Shown here piece by piece: positions 22,499 to 32,202 of a stretch of 64,000 nt of DNA (position 1 is its first letter; each line of letters starts with the position of its first letter). This DNA is from Darksidea phi. Its lineage: Eukaryota; Ascomycota; Dothideomycetes; Pleosporales; Lentitheciaceae. The stretch spans positions 62,001 through 126,000 of the forward strand of contig JASJFT010000119.1 of NCBI GenBank assembly GCA_030770425.1, in the 5' to 3' direction. Position numbers and translations under genes: made by a program. A model generated the notes under the pieces. It did no database searches. It worked only from the letters and a program-made list of their open reading frames with translations, and was not told where the DNA came from.

Positions 22499-25400
22499 CT
22501 AAGCCAAGTTCAACTCCATGATCGTTACCCTACCAGAGTGGTGCCCAAGAACAACAAGACTGCCTGAAACAGCAGCACTCGTTGGTTGATCGTCGGAAGG
22601 AAGGTAAAGGAGTCTTTCAGCGTCTAGCGATACCCAGCTGTTCGACACAAGTATACTTTTCTTCGACCTCGGGGCAAATGGCGCCGCACAAATTGTAACT
22701 CTCGGGAAGCTGGAGTCAACCCTGAGCGTCTGCAGTTCTGCACCCGTTGTCGCGTCCCAAAGCCAAATAGTTCCGCCGAGCCCAGCTCCTGCCACTACCT
22801 TGCCGTCGGGTGAGAAGGTGATAACATTGATTTGGCCCATAATGAGCTGAAACCTTTGGATAGCCAATCCTGTGGTTGTATCCCACAGCGTTATAACCCC
22901 TCTACTTGATGTCGCCGCCACTACCTCATCGTTCGGTGAGAAGGCGATCGCCATAATATCCTCTGAAAGGCCATCAAGTGTCTTTACTACATCCCCTGTT
23001 ACTGTGTCCCAGATCTTTACAGCGCATTCTAAGCCTGCCGCCACAAACTGACCATTATGCGCGAAGGCTAAGAGACTGGGATGCCCTAGGCAAGAGAGTT
23101 TATGTATGATAGCACCTGTTGTTATGTCCAAGAGTCTGACACTCCACTCGACTGCTGCCTTTGCTACCATTGCTATCACTGTTATTGCTACCACCTTGCT
23201 ATTAGGTGAGAACGCAAAAGCCAAGATTGAGAAATCATAGCCGTCGGGTAAACGGGTAGCCTCGCTTGTTTTTGTGTTGTAAAGCCTGAAATCGCCGTTC
23301 GATAACATTGATGCTACTAATCTTCGGTCAGGTGAAATGGCGACATCTTTGACATAACCTCCGGGACCAAGGCCATCTAGCGTGTGTGTAGTCGTATTCT
23401 CCAATGCGTTCCACAGTTTGACAGTTGCATCTGATGACGCTGATGCCACTAGCTTGCAGTCAGGTGAAATAGCTATCGCCGTGACATGTACTGGATTCTG
23501 AACGAATGTTTGCATAGCTTCACCTGTTGCTGTGTCCCAGAGTCTGACAGTGCCATCATATGCTGCCCATGCCACCATCTTGCTATCTGATGAGAAATCT
23601 ACGCAACGGACATACTCTGAATGCCCATCAAGCGTATGCACAGCCACCCCCGTTGTTAAGTTCCAAAGCTTAACAGTGCGGTCCTTGGATGCTGACGCCA
23701 ATATCTTGCCATTAGGTGAAAACGCCATATCAAGGATCTTTTGTTCATGGCCACTTAGCGTCCATACAGCTCGACCCGTTGTTGTGTCCCAAATCTTGAC
23801 TTCCCTGAATTGTGAGCTCGAAGCGAATTTCTTACAGTCAATTGAGAAAGCCCTGCGATAGCTATAGGGGGTATAAATACCCTGTAATACCGCGCCGGTT
23901 GTTACTTCCCAGAGTCTAGCATAGTATCCGTTTGATGAGGCTACCACATTGCCGTCAGAGGAGAAAACCACATGCAGGCGTTGTGCACACATGTCATTGA
24001 AAAGGAGTGTCTGCATAACCGCACCCGTTACTGCATTCCAAAGCCTAACAGTTTTGTCTTCTGCTGCCGACGCTAGGACCTTGTTGTTAGGCGAGAAGGC
24101 CATAGAAGTCACTCTAGCTGAATGACCGTTAAGCTCGTGCGTGACGGCCCCTGTTATATGCCACAGCCTAATGGTATGACCCGCCAATGCTGACGCTATT
24201 ATCTTACCATCAGGAGAGAAGGCCACCATATAGGCAGAGTTTCTGTGGTCAAGAAGCAGCGTGGTCGCACCCGTTGTTGCGTCCCACTGCCTGGCAGACC
24301 CATCTTTTAATGCCGACATTACTAGTTTGCTATCGGATGAGAAGGCCACCTCAGAGGCGTCGCTAGGATAGCAATCTAGAGAATGTACTAAAGGGCTCCA
24401 ATCATCTTGAACTTCTGGTAGCCGTTGCATCCATGTGGGTATTCTATCCTCAAACTGCTTTCTGATGATGCTCTTCGACGGAGCAAAAATAAGAGCGCTG
24501 CAGTATGTTTGCAGAGGAGCGTGCTCAACGGTGGACTGAGCGTGTACAGTGAATTTCTTCAAGTCGCAAACAAATGCATGCAGCCGAGGACAGTCGCACG
24601 TCTATATGATGACTTAGTTTGGTACTTGTGACATGCCGGAGATAAGCTTACAAGAACGAGGGACTCCAATGAGCTGACTGCTACGGTTGCTTCACGCATC
24701 CTCTCCATCCAGCCTAGTGCCTCAAGCCAATGAAGGCAATGCATCCGTAGAAAACGGTGTACTCGATCATCGTCGCAAAGCTCGCCGCCACTTTGTTGAA
24801 GATGTTGAATCCAGTAGAGGCATGCGTACTGAACATCTGGAGGAAGACACTGCTCCACGCGAGCTCTCTCTACGTCAGAGACAAACACACCGGGTGCCTT
24901 GATATTGCAAATGTCCTGCTTAAGACTGTTGGTCATAAGCCGGATACAGCATTCAGCCAATGTTTGATGCGCTTGCTTAGCGTCTACCCAGAAATCCCCC
25001 GATCTCTGTTCTTTTAGCAAGAAGTCACGGAATGAGGGGTGATGTAGGCGGAGTGGTTGTTTCTCGTCGTTTGGAAGGTCCAGTATTGCATGAAGATCTT
25101 TCAGCAATCGATCCGCCCTCTGTCTTGGTATATCTAGCAGTCGGCTTAAAGCTGCCACTGAGAGGGGCGAGAATAAAGCCACGGCGCTTCCGAGAATCCG
25201 TCTCAGGAGGTCATGCAACGTCCGCTTTTCTTGTTGCGTATAATCAGGATGTAGGCAGTTTCGTAAAATTCTATCGTAAATCCTATTCAGGTGTTCCTCT
25301 GGAGTATTGGTGGACGCATCACCATCGAGGAGTGTGCGCAGTCTGTCTTCAGCGAATAGCCCTTCACGTATGAACCGGCAGGCAGTTGCAGCCCAAATGA

Positions 25401-26377
25401 ATAAACCACTCGCACTCTGGACCAGGTTTCCAATGACCTTTGCGCCCGGCCAGCTGGCATCGAGAGAATGTTCCTCCCTAATGCGCTGTAGGCTGTATTC
25501 CAGAAATACCGATATATCATGGTCGATAATCGGCGGTGATATGTCATGGAGAACAAAATCCTGGTGCTCTGCATCTGGTATCTGGCAGAAGCCGTACCTG
25601 ATTGGCGTTTCGGGCCTACTTGTTAGAAAAACTTGAAGCTGTACCCGTTCTAAAGAGCGAATTTTAGATAGGAGCTGTATAATAATACGAATGCTCCCGT
25701 CATTATCGCACTCGTCAAGCGCATCAACTACTAGAAGATACAATGTTTTGCAACCGTTGCCGTCTAGCTTCGATAGCGGGTGAAGTACGAGATGTTGCCA
25801 TTGGTCGTGCAGGGTTTGGCTTGCAATGTCGCTACGCTCTGTAATAGCATCGCAGATATGGCGTTGTAAAGCGGGTATACTGTCTGCCAACTGAATAGCG
25901 ATGCTCGTCACAAATTTGGCAGAATGGCTAGTGTCTCCGCCGCCTCTTGAGAAGAAGAAGCTAGCCCCAAGGCAGCCTTGCTCAAAGAACCTGCGGGCGA
26001 TAGTGCGCGCGATTGTCGACTTCCCTGTGCCAGCCAGACCCTTCAACCAGAAGATGCGTTCTTTATCTCGTTGCCCACCCCAGCTGTAAATCTTGGAGAG
26101 GAGATCGACTCGAGTATCGGGGAGGCACTCTGACTCGCGTTGCGTAGAATACGAGTTGAAGCGTGCTCCAACAGCGTATGGTAATCGACCGATAGGATTG
26201 TCCAGTCCTAGGTTTTTGCTTAGCGTCCTGTTTTTACCCATTCTTTGGGGCGCACTCACCGAAATAGTTTATGTCTCCCAGCTGGTGGGTGCCTCCGCTA
26301 AGGTGGATGCGTTTATATCGGTGTCCAGATGGACTTCCATCGTTCCTCCTACGGTTCGTCGAGTCGGAAAAGGACAT
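22499..26377 (-). CDS. NACHT-WD40 NOD-like receptor with an N-terminal amyloid-type motif
   Basis: Exons 26377-26260, 26207-24652 and 24601-22499 with introns of 52 and 50 bp give 1258 residues. Exon 1 is a proposed short exon: ATG at 26377, an exact GTGAGT donor, and CCTAG as acceptor. It encodes residues 1-39, including a G-rich motif at 19-40 (HRYKRIHLSGG then THQLGDINYFG) that pairs with the neighbouring HELL protein. Next come the NLR linker FNSYSTQRESECLP (56-69), Walker A GLAGTGKST (96-104), Walker B LLVVDALDEC, TSRPE, and a C-terminal array of about 13-14 WD40 units (enough for two seven-blade propellers) from roughly residue 590 on. In such receptors ligand binding to the repeats drives NACHT oligomerisation, which clusters the N-terminal motif and seeds amyloid folding of a partner. 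A predictor could start at the internal ATG near 26241 and miss exon 1. Confidence 0.88.
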
Positions 26378-26600
26378 CTACTACCAGCGTTCGTTGGTTT
26401 GGGTCAAAGTAGTTCGGCTAGAGTCTGGAGGAGTGAAGATCGTTCCGAACAGCCCGATTAGAGCCTTCGTATAGGCTTGCTGGTCTTGGCAGCCGAACCG
26501 AAGCGGGGTTGCTGCCTACCGTCGACATGACAGCGGAGTTAGTAGACTAATTATCGTCACCTCTCTTTCAACTATCTCAACTAGGCAAGGTCTATCAGTT
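26378..26600. promoter_or_regulatory. Short divergent promoter between NLR and HELL genes
   Basis: Only 223 bp separate the two divergent start codons, so the NLR and its presumed executioner probably share regulatory DNA. I cannot name individual sites. The short spacer also keeps the two genes linked in crosses, which would suit a receptor/executioner pair whose motifs must match. Confidence 0.6.
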
Positions 26601-27560
26601 ATGGCAGACCCATTAAGCATCACTGCAAGCGTCATTACTGTCGCCACTCTCGCATATTCCAGCAGCAAGACGCTCTATCGAACGATTTCTGGCATCCACG
26701 AGGCTTCCGAAACTTTCGCGCATTTGGAAACCGATCTCAAAGCGCTCTACGAAACGATCTATGCGTTGCAGCAACAGCTAGAGCAAATAAACCCCAGTGT
26801 AATATTCTCCGAACCGCAAAAGTCAAATCTACGTGAGATCAAGCCCACCTTAGCCGCATGCCAAAGGGCATGCGATACTTTCAAAAGTAAAATCGAGCAA
26901 CTCACGCGTCACTCTACAAACAGCCATTTCAGTTTGCGGGACAAAGTGAAGTTGCAATTCAAGGAGAAGGAGATTAAGGCATTCCAAGCGCAGCTCGGTA
27001 GTTATAAATCAACACTAGTTATCGCTCTAGAGTTCTCCACCTTGTAAGATACCATTTACACTCGAACTGTGCAGCGTCTAACAAGGCCACCAAGAAAAAC
27101 CGCCTCGGAAAACCTTGACGCTACAAAACGCCTCGAAACGAAAATCGAGGACGTCACCACCCGTCTCACGGGGCAAATGCAAGGCCTTCAAATTGGATTG
27201 CAAGCAATCCTTGATGCTAGTGCTGAAAGCCAAGATGCCGTCGAGGCTGAGTATCATCCTCAGTTCGCCGAAACACAGCGGTTTGAACTTCGGCATGCCA
27301 TTGACGCCATTGAGCAGCAAATAGTTGCGCTCAGTCACTGCTACCGAGCGTGCATGGCGGCATTTCAGGAGACAACGAAGGCAACGGGGCATGAATTCAA
27401 ATTGGTGAAGGCTTCCAACCAGGCAAAATTGCTTCTGGGCGACGTGGGCGACGGGAAAGGTGGTGGACTACACAAGTACAATGATATCACCGTGGATGGG
27501 GCAAACCTACTCGCTGGCAACCTCGAAGGCAGGTTTCTGAAAGACTACTTTAAATGTTAG
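26601..27560 (+). CDS. HELL-domain (HeLo-like) protein with C-terminal HET-s-type prion-forming repeats
   Basis: Exons 26601-27043 and 27095-27560 with a 51-bp intron (GTAAG donor, CTAAC branch, AAG acceptor) give 302 residues, close to the 289 of HET-S. The N-terminus ADPLSITASVITVATLAYSS followed by long helices matches the fungal Helo_like_N domain, a relative of HeLo and MLKL four-helix bundles that permeabilise membranes. The first helix is hydrophobic. The C-terminus has two pseudo-repeats. R1 is about 247-264 (HEFKLVKASNQ, AKLLLGD). R2 is about 274-290 (HKYNDITVDG, ANLLAGN). A Gly-rich linker separates them, and an aromatic tail (RF, then DYF) follows, much as GFWDN follows R2 in HET-S. 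R2 aligns without gaps to residues 19-40 of the divergent NLR. The inferred role is cell-death execution after amyloid templating by the NLR. Confidence 0.85.
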
Positions 27561-27902
27561 TCACAGTATCTGGGATGGGAACGAGAATTTTTCACTCTGT
27601 TGTTTCCCAATGGGGACTAGCGCTCTTGTTATATCGCCTTTCATTATGGCGGAAACTTTTCCGCGTACGACTTTAACTTTCATACTATAGACATCTACTT
27701 AAAGAGTGCACTTGTTAGGATGCCGACGATTTTTGCAAAGCTGTAAGAGCAGAAGGGAATATTGGGTACTTGGCAGATTACTTCAAGCGAAAGCGGCTGG
27801 AGGCTGCAGTAGAGTCAACTCCAAACCTTCGCATGACACGAGCACCACAAACAGCCCTTAACAGACGTCCAGGTGCCCTCACTTCTTAACACGACAGTAC
27901 CC
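27561..27902. other. Spacer between HELL and membrane-protein genes
   Basis: A 342-bp spacer with no complete gene. It contains the short dehydrogenase-like coding remnant at 27702-27746 and presumably the HELL 3' UTR and the promoter of the next gene. Confidence 0.5.
27702..27746 (+). pseudogene. Orphan 3' end of a betaine-aldehyde dehydrogenase-like gene
   Basis: The 45 bp read KSALVRMPTIFAKL and stop. The intact dehydrogenase at 20055-21566 ends [18 protein letters not shown] and stop. The nucleotide match covers AAGAGT, then CCGACG and TTTTTGC (continuing to AAG, one position apart) with a short gap in between. It seems to be a relic of a second dehydrogenase copy or of a rearrangement that moved the gene end; nothing upstream extends the match. 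Confidence 0.5.
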
Positions 27903-28841
27903 ATGGCTAGAATGGACGACAGTCCGCTATCGATCATAGCCAGTATCGCCGGCATTCTCACCTTCATCGCAGCCTTGTGTGCATTCATATATGTCTGGTA
28001 CACGACGTTACGAAACGGGAGAACGGAACTCGCCACGATCGTCGAATCCGTCGCAGCCACGATCGAGGAGACAAGAGCAATACACATAGCGCAACCAGGG
28101 CCCAACACGCAGCCTACCGGGGGTAGCGACGCCTACTCAGAACGGCTTAACAAACTAGTGTCGGAGCTGTATACGATTGAACTCGGTATTATAGCTCAAT
28201 GCATGAATATATCGGGCCTGGACTCTCAGGCGATGCAATCAATATGGCGACCTACCCACGTCGGAATCAATGTTGATGTGAATACGATGTGGAACGACAT
28301 GTTAAAGGAGTTGGAGGCGATGCAGAAGAGGTTGGCGTCTCGCCCAAACGTAGTCGAGCAATGGCTCCAGTTTTTGCCTACGTCCGATCAAACCTATCGG
28401 GGCCTCGCCCTCCTGTCGACGATTATCTTTCATGTAATTAGCTTGGGGTCAACGCCGACGATGATGCGCTGGTATATGGTCCGAGAGAAGGTATTGCAGT
28501 TGCTTCAGCGGCGCGAGATCATTCGATCAAGGCTGTTGTTCCATCAGATTTCGGTTGCAAATTCGTGAGTTAGATTGCTGCGCAGGCCTTGATGAGGACT
28601 GAATGGCTGACCTCGTGCTAGGGCAGCTAGAAGTCAGGAGGCGCTGGTCTGTGACTTGGTGATGAGGAATGACTTGCTTGAAGCTAGGCTGAGCCAGCTC
28701 AGTCATCTTGCTATAGAGACGAATGGGTTAGTGCAGCGACTGGTGCAGGACAATGATGGGACCAAGGACCAGATTGTTCGTTTGACAGACCCACCGGACA
28801 AGTATGATGAGACACAGAAGCCTGCTAACCCCATAGCTTGA
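27903..28841 (+). CDS. Hypothetical protein with an N-terminal membrane segment
   Basis: Exons 27903-28564 and 28622-28841 with a 57-bp intron (GTGAGT donor, GCTAG acceptor) give 293 residues. The start is the first ATG of the frame (ACCCATGG context). Residues about 7-30 (SPLSIIASIAGILTFIAAL onward) form a strong transmembrane helix, followed by a charged helical region and a coiled-coil-like C-terminal half rich in Leu and Arg. No known domain is recognised. It is the next gene downstream of the HELL gene, on the same strand, 342 bp away. A link with the NLR/HELL pair is suggested by position only. It could equally be an unrelated membrane-anchored protein of the kind common next to fungal NLRs. 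Confidence 0.65.
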
Positions 28842-29949
28842 GGGAACTACAGACGGTATTCTTCTCATATGTTTGCAGAGGTATATCCAGAGTTCTACAG
28901 GGTATGCTGACGTGACTGGCTACCTTCAACATTTGAAGGCTGTAAAGCATTGCTCAGGCATTTGTATTAGATGGCGTTAAAGCAAGGGTTAGATTCCGCT
29001 TGGAATCTAATTAGTATCCTACCATAGGTAGGCGTGCTCAGCTGAACGGCTCCTGTAGTGCTACCCTGGATACGCAGGCTAAATGACGAGCTATTAGTCT
29101 AGCTTTTCCTCCAGGCGCGGCTGGACAGTCTACTATAGATGTAGCGGACCCACTGAGAGGTGCATCGCACAAGACGTGTAGAAGCATGACCATGAGCTCA
29201 GCCAACCCACATATCCTTATACCATGTTGTACAAAACATTTGAACCCGCCGAGTGATTCGCAACAGGTAAACCAACGCGCATCTTATCAGACATCTCATC
29301 AGATGCCTGCGTATCCCTCGCACCTCCCACCTCCCTCTATCCCGATCGATTCCGAGAAACATGCCAAGCTAGTATCGGCTTGGCAGCGCCCGACGAGATG
29401 GCTCCCGGCAATCTTTCTTCACCAACACCCCTTCCGGCATGTCAACCAGGCCGCCAAGCAACAGGAGCCCACGCTGCAATATAGCCGCCTGCATTCCGCG
29501 TTCTAGACGGCGATGGCATCATTTTGGATCATGCTAGCTCATGTGTGCCTCCCATCGGCCGAAGTCCCCTTGCGGCGAGTGGTGACCTAATGGATGTCAA
29601 CTAGCGATGCGAGACGGAAATTGGCTCCTGGTGATGCGGGTCAGATACATAATCACTGTCGATTTGCCACTTACGTGCGTTGACTGGATTTACAATTTGC
29701 TNNNNNNNNNNGGCCCTTGCGGGCTGGGGTTTCCCAAATGTATGCAAACACCCCTGCGGTGCGGCAAATTGCCCCCGGGGCAGCGGGGCATCTAACAAAA
29801 CACCGGCGTATTGGCCCTTTCGGGCGGTGCCCTGTCTTACAATTTGCTGTAGATTAACTTGACAACAGGCAGCCAGCGCTTTTTAGCTATCGTAGTAGCA
29901 CCCTGCTATCGTCCACTTATCGCCACCACCAACAAAAGCCTATCCTGCC
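28842..29949. other. Intergenic stretch with an assembly gap
   Basis: No gene is supported; a 106-codon plus-strand frame near 29186-29506 looks compositionally random. The GC-rich segment 29712-29836 beside the gap has several short self-complementary pieces such as GCCCTTGCGGGC. Confidence 0.5.
29702..29711. other. Assembly gap (10 N) beside a 12-bp direct repeat
   Basis: Ten Ns follow TTACAATTTGCT (29690-29701), and the same 12 bases recur at 29837-29848 after a GC-rich segment. A repeat at a gap edge suggests a collapsed or misjoined tandem repeat, and the true gap length is unknown. Confidence 0.85.
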
Positions 29950-31326
29950 ATGGCTTCCACGCCCACCGAACACCCAACCACTGCCTCACCATTTCCCACA
30001 CAGCAAAAGCCGATACCATACTCGTGCGAAAACGGGCAACGCACCCCGCTATCAGCTGTCCTCCCGCCCCTCGTCTTCGGTACCGCAACATTCACCCACC
30101 AGTACAACTCCGACCCCTTCGCGCTCGACACGACCGGCCTTGTAACGTCTGCGCTCACACACGGCATACGCGCTTTCGACACCTCGCCGTACTATGGCCC
30201 CTCCGAGATCCTGCTCGGCAATGCGCTCGCAGCGTCTTTCGTTCGTGAAACGTTTCCCCGCGATTCATACATGATCCTCACCAAGGTGGGACGGATATCT
30301 GCAGATGAGTTTGACTACTCGGAACAGTGGGTGCGGCAGAGTATAGCGCGCAGCTTGGAGCGTCTCCATACAGACTACCTCGACCTGGTATACTGTCACG
30401 ACGTGGAGTTCGTGTCGGCGGCTGAGGTCCTTCAGGCGGTTTGCGAACTGCGGCGATTGAGGGATGCGGGCAAGATCAGATACGTCGGCATCTGCGGGTA
30501 TCCCATCGACGTGCTCGGAGACATGGCAGAAATGATTGTCCGCGAAACAGGCGAACCCATCGACTGCGTCCAATCCTACGCCAACTTCACCCTCCAGAAT
30601 CAAACCCTCGCCGGCCCCCGTGGCATCCAACGACTCCACAACGCAGGCGTCGAAGTCGTGCCTAACGCTTCACCCCTCGGCATGGGTCTTCTACGTCGCC
30701 AGGGCGTGCCCGTTGGTGCGCTAGGCGACTTCCATCCTTCGTCCCGCGAGCTGCGCGCCGCTGTCCGAGAAGCATCAGATTTCTGCGATCGCCACGGCGA
30801 GAGAATTGAGGTTATCGCATTGCGCTACGCTCTCGAGACATGGATATCCGTCGGCGCAAGCTGCGGTTCAAAAGGTGACCCGGCGTCCGGACTCCCTTGG
30901 CAACGCGAATCCATCGACGACGTCGGCGGGTCCAAACTCGGTGTCAGCGTAATCGGCGTCTCTAATTCGGCCGAGCTCGAAAAGACAATGCTAGTATGGC
31001 GCTCAATTATCGATGGGCTCGAAGGTGGTGAGAAGACAGCTGTGCGAGCGGGACGGTGGTATCGTGCGTGGGAGTGGAGCCGGAATCGGCAGAAGGCTGT
31101 GCAGATGCTCGCAGAAGGTGTGCGAGATATCTTGGGCCAGTGGTTCGATTATGCGTGGGCGAGCCCTGAGCCGGGATTTGTTAATAAGCGCAAGAGCGAT
31201 GTTAAGGTTGCGAGAGGTGATGCGGGAGAGGTGCCGTGGCTGACGCCAGCAGCGAGCCCAGAGCAGGGTCCTGTTGATGGTGCTGCGGAGTACTTTCAGA
31301 AGGAAAAGGGTATACCACTGAGGTGA
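29950..31326 (+). CDS. ARA2: Aldo/keto reductase, D-arabinose 1-dehydrogenase type
   Basis: An intronless 458-residue protein. It would oxidise D-arabinose (or L-galactose) to the 1,4-lactone with NAD+, feeding erythroascorbate synthesis in the cytosol. Catalytic residues of the AKR fold are visible: Asp and Tyr in FDTSPYYGPSE, Lys in LTKVG and His in YCHDVEF. DYLDLVYCHDVEFV, RYVGICGYP and VIGVSNSAEL are typical of the ARA2/L-galactose dehydrogenase branch. Yeast Ara2 is about 335 residues; the extra length here is an N-terminal stretch and a C-terminal extension of about 90 residues, as in other filamentous ascomycetes. The gene begins the core-like part of the window. Confidence 0.85.
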   Translation: MASTPTEHPTTASPFPTQQKPIPYSCENGQRTPLSAVLPPLVFGTATFTHQYNSDPFALDTTGLVTSALTHGIRAFDTSPYYGPSEILLGNALAASFVRETFPRDSYMILTKVGRISADEFDYSEQWVRQSIARSLERLHTDYLDLVYCHDVEFVSAAEVLQAVCELRRLRDAGKIRYVGICGYPIDVLGDMAEMIVRETGEPIDCVQSYANFTLQNQTLAGPRGIQRLHNAGVEVVPNASPLGMGLLRRQGVPVGALGDFHPSSRELRAAVREASDFCDRHGERIEVIALRYALETWISVGASCGSKGDPASGLPWQRESIDDVGGSKLGVSVIGVSNSAELEKTMLVWRSIIDGLEGGEKTAVRAGRWYRAWEWSRNRQKAVQMLAEGVRDILGQWFDYAWASPEPGFVNKRKSDVKVARGDAGEVPWLTPAASPEQGPVDGAAEYFQKEKGIPLR

Positions 31327-32202
31327 CAAAGGCTAGTGTGTTGACGATAAGAACACTGCTCAATGCGTGAAAGGCATGAGCATAAAGGATAGGTAATTTT
31401 CGGGGGACTTAGGTCTGCTCTATATCAAATAGCGCGGCAGCATCATTACGCAGCTTTGAATCTACTATATAAAGTTAATCCCAGAACCTCGGCCCGTCTC
31501 CGAAAATAAACTGACTCACCCACAGGGCCCAGTAGCCTTATCATAGATGCCCGTCCGGCCTCGCCGGAACGCAAGAAATATCGGTCCGTCTGTCTCCTCT
31601 ATCCACCCCTACCCCGACTAACTTCCACCCCATCTTCCCATTGTCTCACCATCTCACCTCCAAGTCTTACCTCCACGCTCCTTAGCCCATTCTATGCCAA
31701 GCACTCTCCAAAGCCCTACCGTCAAACCCTCTCCATGCCCATAAAGAAAAACTACGCTCTAACTACCTCGCTCCTTCCCTCCCAGCCCAAGAACCCCTTA
31801 CAAACCAGTTTTAGTACATTCCATCACCCCATCCTCGCTCCGCTTCTATGAGCAAGACAAGTCAATAATGACATGAGGAGGTGCTCTATGCCGCTTGATG
31901 AAGAGTGTAAGAGTAGGTTTAAGATACTTTTATTTCCTGATTCTTGACTGGGAATGTTATGGAGGGTGGTCGTAGGTTCGGCAGCGCTGAAAGCGTTTTG
32001 GTCTTTTTCTTGCGAGAGAGTAGAGTACTTGCAATGGGTTTTAGGGTACTGGTGGGCTGGTCGGTTAAGGGATGTGTAGATGGGGAATGCGGAGTAATAA
32101 GGTCTGAAAAAGGATGCCGCAAGTATCAAGGCACAAAATAAGCGCGGCGAGATTGTAGGCTTCTAAGAGTTAAAGAGAGTACAATCAATCAAACTAAGCT
32201 AT
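31327..32202. other. Convergent spacer between ARA2 and the Zn2Cys6 gene
   Basis: No gene is supported. The two neighbouring genes converge here, so this holds two 3' UTRs. Pyrimidine-rich sequence lies around 31590-31720. Short open frames at 31824-32141 occur on both strands and match nothing. Confidence 0.5.

Noticed and set aside
29186..29506. 106-codon plus-strand frame near the gap
   Set aside because: Composition looks random, no domain or signal peptide, and the surrounding DNA is intergenic.
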